Part shown: positions 15,149 through 23,521 of the stretch, in pieces
How positions within the stretch are numbered: position 1 is the first letter of the stretch
Layout of the letters: each line of letters opens with the position of its first letter
NCBI GenBank assembly: GCA_035544575.1
Contig: DATKEC010000117.1
Coordinates: 1 to 64,000 of the forward strand
DNA from: DATHWB01 sp035544575
Lineage (GTDB): Bacteria > Actinomycetota > Acidimicrobiia > Spongiisociales > ZC4RG35
Length of the DNA: 64,000 bases
Reading direction: 5' to 3'
Position numbers and translations under genes: made by a program
The notes under the pieces: generated by a model
The model's database searches: none
The model's input: only the letters and a program-made list of their open reading frames with translations
Told to the model about the DNA's origin: nothing

Positions 15149-16273
15149 ATGAAGATCAAAACGGTCACACCGATCTCGGTGGCCTACCCGGAGCCAAACG
15201 ACAACGGAGCCACCCGCTACCTGACGCTGTGCCGGATCGAGGCAGAGGACGGAACCGTGGGGTGGGGCGAGTCTGTGACGATGTGGCCGGCCGTGTGCAA
15301 GGCAGTCGAGGCGCTGATCGACGGCTACGCGGAACTCATCATCGGCGCGGATCCGACCGACAATGTCGCGCTGTGGCATGCGATGCGCGACCACGGTTGG
15401 TGGTACGGCCATGGAGGCGGATTCGTCTCATTCGCCATAAGCGCCATCGACATCGCACTCTGGGATCTGCGGGGCCGAATCACCGGCCAGTCATTGATCT
15501 CGATGCTCGGTGGAGCCCGCCAGGAGCGCCTCCCGGTGGCGGCGAGCACTCACGCCTCACGCGGCGATCTGCACGAGGAGGTGGGTCTCTACGCGAGCTA
15601 CATCGAGGCTGGATTCCACGGCGTGAAGGTCGGCTTCGGGAAACGAGGCGACGCCAAACTCGGATACGAGATCGACCGTGACCTGGAGTTCGCTCGGCTG
15701 TACCGGGCAGCGGTCGGCCCGGAGCCATGGCTGATGATCGATCGAGGTCAATCGTTGCATTGGGATCTCGACCACGCCGTACGCCTCACCCAGGGCATGG
15801 AGGAGTACGGCCTGCGTTGGATGGAGGAGCCCTTCGAACCGCATGAGACGTCGAACTACAGGACCTACCGTGAACGCGTCTCGACCATGATCGGCGCGGG
15901 CGAGCGAGAGTGGGATGAGCGCGGGTATCGGCGGGTCATCGATTCGGGTCTGGTCGACGTGATTGGATTCGACCCGGGCAGGGCCCAAGGCGTCACCGGC
16001 GGGGTCAACGTGATACGACTCGTCGAGTCGGCAGGACTCTGGTTCAACGCCCACGCCTGGAGCAGCGCCATCGTCACGAGCGCCAGCGTCGCCCTCTCGG
16101 CCTCGACCAATCGGGCACTGCTGCTCGAACTGAAAGCCGAACAAAATCCGATGCAGCACGATCTCGTCACCAACCCTCTGTCGCACACCGATGGTTGGAT
16201 CTCGCCATCCGGCGGCCGAGGACTGGGAATCGAGATCGAAGAGGCGATCGTCGAGAAGTACAGATTCCGGTGA
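15149..16273 (+). CDS. MR/MLE-family enolase-superfamily enzyme with KxG motif
   Basis: A 374-aa protein (MKIKTVTPISVAYPEPNDNG). Metal ligands are D198 (IDRGQ), E226/E227 (MEEP) and E252 (GERE); the His/Asp dyad of the MR type is present as D275 (FDPGRAQ) and H302 (NAHAWSSA). The first lysine is K160, but the second position of the usual KxK is glycine (KVGF), so the S-face base differs from canonical enzymes. It is about half identical by eye to the enzyme at 54824, with the same peculiarity. Probably a sugar-acid or hydroxyacid dehydratase/racemase; the substrate is not readable. Monocistronic, convergent with the ABC operon. Confidence 0.87.
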   Translation: MKIKTVTPISVAYPEPNDNGATRYLTLCRIEAEDGTVGWGESVTMWPAVCKAVEALIDGYAELIIGADPTDNVALWHAMRDHGWWYGHGGGFVSFAISAIDIALWDLRGRITGQSLISMLGGARQERLPVAASTHASRGDLHEEVGLYASYIEAGFHGVKVGFGKRGDAKLGYEIDRDLEFARLYRAAVGPEPWLMIDRGQSLHWDLDHAVRLTQGMEEYGLRWMEEPFEPHETSNYRTYRERVSTMIGAGEREWDERGYRRVIDSGLVDVIGFDPGRAQGVTGGVNVIRLVESAGLWFNAHAWSSAIVTSASVALSASTNRALLLELKAEQNPMQHDLVTNPLSHTDGWISPSGGRGLGIEIEEAIVEKYRFR

Positions 16274-16297
16274 GCGCGCCCGTCTCGACGGGGCAGG

Positions 16298-17164
16298 TCA
16301 CCGCTTGCGCCGATACGGGTTGAGAAGGTCGCTCAGGGTGTCACCGAGCAACGTGAAGATCAGGACGGTCACGAATATCGCACTCCCTGCGCCGACCGCA
16401 ATCCACGGGTTCATCGACAGCAGCGTCTTCCCGGTGCCAAGCATGCGTCCCCATGATGGGGTGGGCGGCTGAACGCCGAGCCCGAGGAAGCTGAGCGCTG
16501 CTTCCGTGAGGACGGCGGTGGCGAACGTCAGCGTGAACTGCACCGTCGTGATCGAGACCAGATTGGGCAGGAGCGAGCGGGCCATGATGTAAAGATGGCT
16601 ACCCCCGAGCGCCCGCGCCGCGAGGACGAACTCACTGCTCCGCAAGGACAGGGTCACCCCGCGGACGAGGCGGGCGAAGCGGGGAATCTGAACGACCCCG
16701 ATCGCGATGATCGTGTTCCTCAGGTTCGGCCCGAGTACCGCGACCGTGGCCATCGCCAGGATGATGGGGGGGAACGCGAGCAGACCGTCGGTGACACGCA
16801 TCGTCACGGTATCGACCAGCTTGCCGAAGTAGCCGCTCGCGATCCCCAGCGGAACACCAAACGCCACCGCAATCGCCGTCGCTCCGAACCCGACGTAGAG
16901 CGAGATGCGCGATCCGAAGATCACACGCGAGAAGACATCACGGCCAATCTCGTCGGTACCCAGCCAAAATTCCGAAGACGGCAGGTCGACAGCGAACCCG
17001 ACCACGTCGGTGGCACCGTAAGGGGCGAGAGCGTCGGCGAAGACGGCCAGGGCGAGCAGCCCGAGCGCTGCGACCATCGTGAACAGGTGGAGCTTGTTGC
17101 CTACAAGTGCACGCCAGCGCCGGGCGCGGGCGGGCGTTGCGGCGGCGGAGCTACTGAGGGTCAT
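16298..17164 (-). CDS. Dipeptide/oligopeptide ABC transporter permease (DppC type)
   Basis: A 288-aa protein from the ATG at 17164, overlapping the upstream permease stop (ATGA). A cytoplasmic N-terminus, a first span at about 38-58, a DppC-type periplasmic loop with the FWLGTDEIGRDVFSRVIFG signature, and further spans with the EAA loop ARALGGSHLYIMARSLLPN. It ends ...LLNPYRRKR. Forms the membrane heterodimer with the DppB-type protein encoded just upstream. Last gene of the minus-strand importer operon SBP-D-F-B-C. Confidence 0.92.
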   Translation of the reverse strand: MTLSSSAAATPARARRWRALVGNKLHLFTMVAALGLLALAVFADALAPYGATDVVGFAVDLPSSEFWLGTDEIGRDVFSRVIFGSRISLYVGFGATAIAVAFGVPLGIASGYFGKLVDTVTMRVTDGLLAFPPIILAMATVAVLGPNLRNTIIAIGVVQIPRFARLVRGVTLSLRSSEFVLAARALGGSHLYIMARSLLPNLVSITTVQFTLTFATAVLTEAALSFLGLGVQPPTPSWGRMLGTGKTLLSMNPWIAVGAGSAIFVTVLIFTLLGDTLSDLLNPYRRKR

Positions 17165-18108
17165 GAGCGCGCGATCCTTGGATCGAGCCATGAGTAGGCG
17201 AGGTCGACGACCAGGTTCACGATGACGAAGGCTGCGGCCGAGACCAGCACCGCGACCTGGACCACGTCGAATGCCCGCGTGAGTATCGACTGGATCATCA
17301 ACCAACCGAGTCCGGGCCAGGTGAAGATCTGTTCGATCACGACCATGCCCCCCACCATGAGGCCGAAACTCACGCCGACTTCGGTGATTAGGGGAATCGA
17401 GGCGTTGCGGAGTGCATGGCGGTAGTTGATCCGGCGCGACTCCAGCCCCTTGGCCCGGGCGGTCCTGACGTAGTCGGCGTGTAAGACCTCGAGCATGCCC
17501 GCCCGCATGAAGCGGGTCAGCCTGGCCGCAGTGACGGTCCCGATCGTGATCACGGGCAGGACGAGCTGGCTCAGGTGGCGAAACGGATCCTGGGAGAACG
17601 GAACGTAACCTCCCGGCGGGAGGATCGGTAGCAGCTCCGCAAAAACGAGCAGCAGCGCGATGCCCAACACATAGGTCGGCATACTGAAACCGAGGGTGGC
17701 CAGCACGCGCGCAACGTGGTCCATCCAGGTGCCTTCACGTATCGCAGAGACCATGCCCAACGGAACGGCGATGACCACAGCGAGGACGATCGAGATCACC
17801 GCCAGCTCCAGCGTTCGTCCGAGCGCCGGAAATACGAGACCCGCCACTTCGGCTCCACCGTGCGTGATGGACGTACCCAGGTCCCCGCGCACCAGGTTGC
17901 CCATCCAGCGGAAGTATTGCTCGACGAGCGGATCATCCAGGCCAAGCTCCGCCCGCAACGCGGCGTACGCCTCAGGGGGCGCGTCGAACCCCAACGTCAT
18001 CGCCGCCGGATCTCCGGGCACGATTCGGAAGATGACGAACACTGCTGTCGCGACTATCCACATCACCAGGAGGCCCTGGAGCACCCGGCGGAGTAGGTAG
18101 CGGCGCAT
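17161..18108 (-). CDS. Dipeptide/oligopeptide ABC transporter permease (DppB type)
   Basis: A 315-aa protein starting MRRYLLRRVLQGLLVMWIVATAVF. It has the DppB hallmarks: an N-terminal span followed by RIVPGDPA, the acidic loop LGLDDPLVEQYFRWMGNLVRGDLGTS (about 75-100), and an EAA loop YVRTARAKGLESRRI. The start codon shares one base with the stop of the upstream ATPase gene (TGATG). Pairs with the DppC-type subunit that follows; substrate specificity comes from the binding protein at 20273-21841. Confidence 0.92.
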   Translation of the reverse strand: MRRYLLRRVLQGLLVMWIVATAVFVIFRIVPGDPAAMTLGFDAPPEAYAALRAELGLDDPLVEQYFRWMGNLVRGDLGTSITHGGAEVAGLVFPALGRTLELAVISIVLAVVIAVPLGMVSAIREGTWMDHVARVLATLGFSMPTYVLGIALLLVFAELLPILPPGGYVPFSQDPFRHLSQLVLPVITIGTVTAARLTRFMRAGMLEVLHADYVRTARAKGLESRRINYRHALRNASIPLITEVGVSFGLMVGGMVVIEQIFTWPGLGWLMIQSILTRAFDVVQVAVLVSAAAFVIVNLVVDLAYSWLDPRIARS

Positions 18109-19142
18109 CAGGAGCCAGATCCTGCGTTGGGTGGGAGCGGGCCTCGACGGGTTCCGCGAGCCGCTTCAGGACCGGGGAAGTGGCAGGCGACTCGTTGGGT
18201 CATTCCCTGACCCTGTACAAGGACAGGATCCTCGTCGGCACAAAGATCGACCGCACGCCAGCACCTCGTTCTGAAGCGGCAACCGCTGGGTGGTTGCAGC
18301 GGATTGGGGAGATCGCCCTCGAGGACTATGCGGGTGCGCTTGCCGCCATCCAACCGGTGCGAGGGCACTGCGGACAGGAGCGCGTTCGTGTACGGATGCT
18401 GCGGGGCCGTGAACACGTCATCCCTCGTGCCGATCTCCACGATCTTGCCGAGGTACATCACCGCAACCCGGTCGGACACCTGACCAACCACTGACAGGTC
18501 ATGCGCGATGAACAGATACGCCAAACCGAGCTGGTCCTTGAGATCCGCCAACAGGTTGAGGATCTGGGCCTGGATCGAGACGTCGAGAGCCGAGACGGGC
18601 TCGTCCAGGACGATCAGGGCCGGCTGCAAGGCCAACGCGCGCGCGATCGCGATGCGCTGTCGCTGTCCGCCCGAGAACTCGTGTGGGTAACGATCCAACG
18701 CCGCGAGCGGCAGCTGCACCAAGTCGAGAAGTTCGGGTGCGCGCCGAGCCGCCTCAGCGCGCCCCAGGCCGTGGATGCGAAACGGCTCGGCGAGGATTGC
18801 CCGAACACGAAACCGTGGGTTGAGCGAGGCGTAGGGATCCTGGAACACGATCTGGAAGTCGCGACGGACCGGGCGCATGTCCCCGTGATCCAGCTCGGTG
18901 ATGTCTCGACCTCGAAAGAAGATGCGGCCCGCAGCCGGGTCGACGAGTCGCATGATCGTGCGGCCCAGCGTCGACTTCCCGCATCCGGACTCACCGACGA
19001 GTCCCACTGTCTCACCCTCGGCGATCGTGAGTGAGGCTGAATCGACAGCGGTCAAAACCGCTACTCCGTCGCCCCCCTGCCTTCTGACTGTGTAGCGGGT
19101 CGTGACTGACTCCACCTCGAGCAGGGCTCGTGACCCGGTCAT
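18108..19142 (-). CDS. Oligopeptide ABC transporter ATPase (DppF/OppF type)
   Basis: A 344-aa ATPase with Walker A GESGCGKST, Q-loop FQDPYASLNP, signature FSGGQRQRIAIARAL, Walker B LIVLDEPVSALD and the H-loop in FIAHDLSVV. The C-terminal oligopeptide-family extension includes the GCRFRTRCWRA...C cysteine cluster typical of Opp/Dpp ATPases that bind an iron-sulfur cluster or are cysteine-structured. Start overlaps the stop of the DppD-type gene (ATGA). Confidence 0.93.
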   Translation of the reverse strand: MTGSRALLEVESVTTRYTVRRQGGDGVAVLTAVDSASLTIAEGETVGLVGESGCGKSTLGRTIMRLVDPAAGRIFFRGRDITELDHGDMRPVRRDFQIVFQDPYASLNPRFRVRAILAEPFRIHGLGRAEAARRAPELLDLVQLPLAALDRYPHEFSGGQRQRIAIARALALQPALIVLDEPVSALDVSIQAQILNLLADLKDQLGLAYLFIAHDLSVVGQVSDRVAVMYLGKIVEIGTRDDVFTAPQHPYTNALLSAVPSHRLDGGKRTRIVLEGDLPNPLQPPSGCRFRTRCWRAVDLCADEDPVLVQGQGMTQRVACHFPGPEAARGTRRGPLPPNAGSGS

Positions 19143-20179
19143 CGCCCACCACCGGTGGCTGCACCCGGGTCACGCAAGCGCTCCCCAGCCCATATGACAG
19201 CCTCGGCCACGTAGTGACACTCCGCACGATGTCCGTCCCCCACCGTGTGGAGGTTCGGCGCCTCTTCGGCGCACAGGGCGCGGTCCGATCCGATCGCACA
19301 CCGCGGACGGAACGAACATCCCTCGAGCTCGGAGTCGAGCCGGGGCGGCTGTCCGGGAATGGAGTAGAGACGCCGCTGCCGCCCCTCGATAGATGGGAGC
19401 GAGGCGAGCAGACCAATCGTGTAGGGGTGGCTCGGTCGAAGGAAGATGTCCTCGATCGTCCCCTGTTCGACGATTCGTCCTGCGTACATGACCGCTATGC
19501 GATCCGCTACCTGCGCAACGAGGCCGAGATCGTGTGTGATGAGGACGGTGGCTGCTCCGGTCTCCGCCTTCGCCGCCATGAGCACGTCGAGTACCTGAGC
19601 CTGGATCGTCACATCGAGCGCAGTAGTCGGCTCGTCGGCGATGAGCAGCTTCGGTCGGTTGGCAATGGCCATCGCGATCATCGCCCGCTGCCGCATTCCG
19701 CCCGAGAACTCGTGAGGGAACTGGTGGTAGCGGCGCTCGGGTTGGGGGATCCCGACGAGTGCGAGTAGCTCGATGGCGCGTGCCCGATGAAGGTCGTCGT
19801 CGATATGGCGTGCGTGGGTCCACATGGCCTCGCGCAGCTGCTCACCGACCTTGATCACGGGATTCAACGACGTCATCGGATCCTGGAACACGACCGCCAC
19901 GTCGCTTCCGCGGATGGAACGGAGTTGGTCTGCATCGAGAGAGAGCAGGTCGCGGCCCTCGAACAGAGCTCGTCCGGAGACGATCCGCGCCGGTGGAGAA
20001 GGGACGAGCCCGAGCAGGGAGAGCACGGTCACCGTCTTGCCCGAGCCCGACTCGCCCACGATCCCGACCATCTCCCCGGGAAAGACCGTGAAGGACACCC
20101 CGTTGACGGCGTTGACCGTCCGATTGTCGGACTCGAATCGGACGCGCAGGTCGTCCACTTCAAGTAGCGGTGTCGTCAT
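19139..20179 (-). CDS. Oligopeptide ABC transporter ATPase (DppD/OppD type)
   Basis: A 346-aa ATPase starting MTTPLLEVDDLRVRF, with Walker A GESGSGKTV, Q-loop FQDPMTSLNP, signature FSGGMRQRAMIAMAI, Walker B LLIADEPTTALD and LITHDLGLVAQVADR. The C-terminal oligopeptide-type region has GCSFRPRCAIGSDRALC. It forms the ATPase heterodimer with the DppF-type protein encoded next. The gap to the upstream binding-protein gene (93 bp) contains a strong hairpin that probably lowers expression of the transporter genes relative to the binding protein. Confidence 0.93.
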   Translation of the reverse strand: MTTPLLEVDDLRVRFESDNRTVNAVNGVSFTVFPGEMVGIVGESGSGKTVTVLSLLGLVPSPPARIVSGRALFEGRDLLSLDADQLRSIRGSDVAVVFQDPMTSLNPVIKVGEQLREAMWTHARHIDDDLHRARAIELLALVGIPQPERRYHQFPHEFSGGMRQRAMIAMAIANRPKLLIADEPTTALDVTIQAQVLDVLMAAKAETGAATVLITHDLGLVAQVADRIAVMYAGRIVEQGTIEDIFLRPSHPYTIGLLASLPSIEGRQRRLYSIPGQPPRLDSELEGCSFRPRCAIGSDRALCAEEAPNLHTVGDGHRAECHYVAEAVIWAGERLRDPGAATGGGR

Positions 20180-20223
20180 CGGCTCACAGTCTCCGGCCGT
20201 GCTGCGGGTTGGTCATCCGTAGA

Positions 20224-20262
20224 GTCCGGGGTTTGGCACCGATTCGGCGCCAAACCCCGGAC
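20224..20262 (-). terminator. Strong hairpin downstream of the substrate-binding-protein gene
   Basis: A perfect 14-bp inverted repeat (GTCCGGGGTTTGGC with its complement, 11-nt loop) starts 11 bp after the binding-protein stop codon and before the ATPase gene of the same operon. No T-run follows, so it is more likely a partial terminator or 3'-end stabiliser, the usual way to obtain an excess of binding protein over the membrane complex. Confidence 0.7.
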
Positions 20263-20272
20263 CCGGACCGGT

Positions 20273-21841
20273 TCAGCCGGACAACGATACGTTCGTCAGG
20301 AACAAATGACCCTGTGTGTGGGCGATGAGTCCCGCAACGGATGCGGCCGTCGTCACCGGCGAGAGTCGGCCGCCGAGCACGATCTCAGGCTGACCTTCCA
20401 TCGCCATTGCTTGTAGCTCCAGAATGGCGTTCCGGTAATCCTCGTCGCTCGGCATGGAACGCGCCTCGGTGAGCAGGTCGTAGAACTCCGGCCGCTGATC
20501 GATCCACCCGAGCGCCTCGGTGAACAGTTTGTTGTACGGGTGCGAGAGCAGGTCGTACTCGTCGGGCTTCGGAACCATGGCGCACAGCGCGAGATCGAAG
20601 TTGCCGGCGTCGTCGCCCAACGTGCGTGCCACGTACGTCCCTACATCGAGAACGCTGATCGTGATGTCGATCCCGACCTCGGCGAGTTGGCTCTGCACCG
20701 CTTGAGCCAGTGTCTCGAACTGGAACCCCAGGCCACACACGATCATCTCGCCGCCTTCGACTCCATCGGAGAACCCGGCCTCTGCCACCAGCGCCTGCGC
20801 CGTCTCGAGGTCGCGCTCGTTGTAAGAAGCGGCATCGGCGTTGAAGAAGGCCGGGTTGGCCTCCATCGGGTTCGACAACACCTGCATGAAGCCGAACAGG
20901 CTGCGCGAGAGCGCCTGCCGGTCGAGTGCGTTGCTGACTGCCTGTCGAAGCTCCTGATTGTCCCACGGAGCACGACGCGTGTTGATGTGGAAGTGATACA
21001 GACCCGAGTTGAACCCCTCCGGAGGCGTCAGAATCTGAAGTCCGGCCTGCTGCAGGGTGGCGATCTCTCCGAGCGGCGTGTCCGCCAGCACCTGAACCTC
21101 GTTCGTCCGGATCTGCAGGGACTGCACGGTTCCGTCGGGGACCGTGCGATAGATCACGCCGTCCAGGTATGGGAGGCCATCCTGCCAGTAGTCGGGATTC
21201 CGCTCGACTTCGACCTGTTGGTTCCGCTCCCAGGACACGAACTTGAACGGACCGGTGCCCACGGGTGTCTCGGCGAGGTCGATCGTCGTGTCTTGTGGTG
21301 AGATGTAGACGTCCACCATCGTGCTCAGCAGAACCCGATCAGGTTCTGAGAGACGGATCTCCACGGTCCGATCGTCGACGGCGACAGTCTCCGTCACACG
21401 GGCCAGCAGCGGTGCGGTTCGACCCGCCTCCGGTTCTGTCGCCCGGCCCATCGAAGCCACAACGTCCTCGGCGTCGAACTCAGACCCATCGTGGAAGACG
21501 ACGTCATCCCGCAGGTTGAACGTCCACACCAGACCGTCCGCGGATGCGGACCAGTCCGTGGCGAGGCTTCCCACGATTTCATAGCTCGTGAGATCGAACT
21601 CGACGAGGGTGTCGTAGATGTTCGTGATGATGTTCCGGTCGTTCGTCGAACCGAAACGGTTCGGGTGAAGACCCGTCGGGTCGGCCGACTGGGCGATGAC
21701 CAGGACGCCACCCGCGGTCGGCTCGGACGGTCCCGATCCGGTCGTGGTGGTGGCATCGTCTTCGCCACCGACACTGCTGCAAGCAGTGACGATCATCGCC
21801 AACGCCAAGAGCAGGGCCATCGAAGCTCGTATCCGCTGCAC
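20273..21841 (-). CDS. Family 5 extracellular solute-binding lipoprotein
   Basis: A 522-aa SBP_bac_5 protein. The signal peptide ends in the lipobox IVTACSS (Cys near 21), followed by a Thr/Gly-rich linker. Family motifs include LATDWSASADGLVWTFNLRDDVVFHDGSEFDAEDVV (about 93-125) and the C-terminal lobe with VGTGPFKFVSWERN and HFHINTRRAPWDNQELRQAVSNALDR. Members bind peptides, opines, oligosaccharides or nickel; the ligand cannot be read. First gene of the minus-strand SBP-D-F-B-C operon, preceded by a 316-bp divergent region with two LacI-type sites. Confidence 0.92.
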   Translation of the reverse strand: MQRIRASMALLLALAMIVTACSSVGGEDDATTTTGSGPSEPTAGGVLVIAQSADPTGLHPNRFGSTNDRNIITNIYDTLVEFDLTSYEIVGSLATDWSASADGLVWTFNLRDDVVFHDGSEFDAEDVVASMGRATEPEAGRTAPLLARVTETVAVDDRTVEIRLSEPDRVLLSTMVDVYISPQDTTIDLAETPVGTGPFKFVSWERNQQVEVERNPDYWQDGLPYLDGVIYRTVPDGTVQSLQIRTNEVQVLADTPLGEIATLQQAGLQILTPPEGFNSGLYHFHINTRRAPWDNQELRQAVSNALDRQALSRSLFGFMQVLSNPMEANPAFFNADAASYNERDLETAQALVAEAGFSDGVEGGEMIVCGLGFQFETLAQAVQSQLAEVGIDITISVLDVGTYVARTLGDDAGNFDLALCAMVPKPDEYDLLSHPYNKLFTEALGWIDQRPEFYDLLTEARSMPSDEDYRNAILELQAMAMEGQPEIVLGGRLSPVTTAASVAGLIAHTQGHLFLTNVSLSG

Positions 21842-21939
21842 TAAGTACCTCCTCGGAGTGTCAACCTCGGGTGTCGATGTCGGGCGACCGACGGTCAGTT
21901 GATGTCAGACCGATCACCCGCTGTGAAATCGGAATCGTG

Positions 21940-21951
21940 GGAAACGATTCC
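21940..21951. promoter_or_regulatory. LacI-type operator candidate upstream of the importer operon
   Basis: GGAAACGATTCC, one mismatch from a perfect palindrome, inside TGGGAAACGATTCCAA. It lies about 100 bp upstream of the binding-protein start codon. Confidence 0.6.
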
Positions 21952-22091
21952 AACCGCGCCGACAATAGCGACGCTCCGAGCTGGCCGTCAACACATCGGA
22001 GCGAGACACCGCAGACGGACGTCATCCAGCGCCCGTCTGCGCCACTCACTCCGGAATCGATTCTGGCGTTGTCCGTTCGGCGATTGCTGGG

Positions 22092-22135
22092 ACTACGACC
22101 TCATCCTAGAAACGTTTCTAGGATGAGGTCGTAGT
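22092..22135. repeat. Perfect 44-bp palindrome with LacI-type core
   Basis: Two 22-base arms are exactly complementary with no spacer; the centre is CCTAGAAACGTTTCTAGG. It ends 22 bp before the CoA-transferase ATG. The core matches the operator family of this window, but the perfect outer arms are far longer than a LacI operator needs. It may be a high-affinity operator, a very strong hairpin in the leader mRNA, or an assembly or amplification artefact. Confidence 0.85.
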
Positions 22136-22157
22136 TCGTACCAAACTGGATGGAGCG

Positions 22158-23420
22158 ATGAACCCCCCCACCGAGGACACTCGACCCCCTACGAGGCCAG
22201 CGCCCCTCTCCGACGTGCGTGTACTTGCAGTCGAACAGTACGGTGCGGGCCCTTTCGGCACTCTGCAACTCGCCGACCTCGGCGCCGAAGTCATCAAAAT
22301 CGAGGATCCTCGTTCCGGCGGAGACGTCAGCCGCTACGTCCCGCCATTCCAGGACGGGGAGCACAGTCTGTTCTTCGAGTCGTTCAACCGAAACAAGCGG
22401 AGCTTGGGCCTCGACATCTCCAACCCCGCCGGGCGCCGGGTGTTCGAAGATCTCGTCGCCGTCTCCGACGTCGTGTACTCCAACCTTCGCGGCGACGTCC
22501 CCGCCCGGCTCCGGCTTCGCTACGCCGACCTGGCGGACGTCAACCCGGCGATCGTCTGCGTCTCATTGTCCGGATTCGGCATGACCGGACCCCGCGTGGC
22601 CGAACCAGGCTACGACCCGATTCTTCAGGCGCTGGCTGGGTGGATGAGTGTCACGGGCGACCCGGCCGGGCCGCCCACCAAATCGGGACTGTCGCTAGTT
22701 GATTATGCGGGCGGATACGTCGCCGCGATTTCACTACTCGCCGCGCTTCATGCCGCGCGGCGTGACGGCATCGGCATGGACTGCGACGTCAGCCTCTACG
22801 ACACCGCCATCAGCCTTCTCACCTACCCGGCGATCTGGTACCTCAACGGCGGACTCATACCCGAGCGCAAGGCGAACTCGGCTCATCCCTCCCTCATCCC
22901 TTTTCAGGCATTCGAGGCGGCAGACGGATGGCTCACCGTCGCTTGCGCCAAAGAGAAGTTCTGGCAGCGCCTCGTCGTCGTGCTCGGGCTACCGGAACTC
23001 ACCACCGATCCCCGGTTTTCCGACTTCGACGCTCGGAGGGAACACGCAGCCAGCCTCGGACCGATCCTCGAGGGAGCCTTTCGTACCGACACGGTCGCGG
23101 GGTGGGTTGATCGTCTGGCAGACGCCGGAGTACCCACCGCCCCTGTCCAGTCCCTCCCCGAGGCACTGACGGACGCCCATACTCTCGCCCGCGACCTCAT
23201 CGTCGAGACCGACCATCCACTGTTCGGGCCGATCCGCCAGGTCGCCAGTTCGGTCCGGGCAGGTAACTCGATCACGGATCACCGACCCGGACCCGCGCGC
23301 AACGAGGCGTCGGACTACGCCCTGTCCACGATCCTCGGCTATGACCAGCGGACCATCGCCGCGCTCACCGCGGAAGGAGCGTTCGGCGAGGTTTCCGCTG
23401 AGTCCAAAGACTGCCGATGA
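22158..23420 (+). CDS. Class III CoA-transferase (CaiB/BaiF/Frc family)
   Basis: A 420-aa protein, ATG at 22158 after GGAGCG. Family III CoA-transferase features: N-terminal LSDVRVLAVEQYGAGPFGTLQLADLGAEVIKIEDP, the FNRNKRSLGLDIS segment, and the catalytic aspartate D182 in SGLSLVDYAGGYVA that forms the mixed anhydride with the acyl group. Such enzymes move CoA between carboxylic acids (formyl-, carnitinyl-, succinyl-, itaconyl- or mesaconyl-type). It is followed by the LacI regulator gene on the same strand after 101 bp. A role in activating an acid released by the island's hydrolases is inferred. Confidence 0.9.
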   Translation: MNPPTEDTRPPTRPAPLSDVRVLAVEQYGAGPFGTLQLADLGAEVIKIEDPRSGGDVSRYVPPFQDGEHSLFFESFNRNKRSLGLDISNPAGRRVFEDLVAVSDVVYSNLRGDVPARLRLRYADLADVNPAIVCVSLSGFGMTGPRVAEPGYDPILQALAGWMSVTGDPAGPPTKSGLSLVDYAGGYVAAISLLAALHAARRDGIGMDCDVSLYDTAISLLTYPAIWYLNGGLIPERKANSAHPSLIPFQAFEAADGWLTVACAKEKFWQRLVVVLGLPELTTDPRFSDFDARREHAASLGPILEGAFRTDTVAGWVDRLADAGVPTAPVQSLPEALTDAHTLARDLIVETDHPLFGPIRQVASSVRAGNSITDHRPGPARNEASDYALSTILGYDQRTIAALTAEGAFGEVSAESKDCR

Positions 23421-23477
23421 ACCGCCCACGATTACAGGCCCGGTCTGATGTCGGCCGTTACGATTCCGGGCCACTCC

Positions 23478-23489
23478 GGAAACGTTGAA
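23478..23489. promoter_or_regulatory. LacI-type operator candidate before the lacI-family gene
   Basis: GGAAACGTTGAA, followed by another half, CGTTTTC (23491-23497), 33-44 bp upstream of the regulator's start codon; a related GTTACGATTCC lies at 23458-23468. This would allow autoregulation. Confidence 0.5.
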
Positions 23490-23521
23490 GCGTTTTCGGC
23501 CATCCGAGCCCAGGGAGTTGC

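Larger units (their letters stand above)
21842..22157. promoter_or_regulatory. Divergent intergenic region with two operator candidates
   Basis: This 316-bp gap, the longest gene-free stretch of the window, separates the importer operon (minus) from the CoA-transferase gene (plus). It contains a LacI-type site at 21940-21951 and a perfect 44-bp palindrome at 22092-22135. I find no convincing small gene in it; the short open frames have no Shine-Dalgarno and no recognisable products. Confidence 0.7.
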
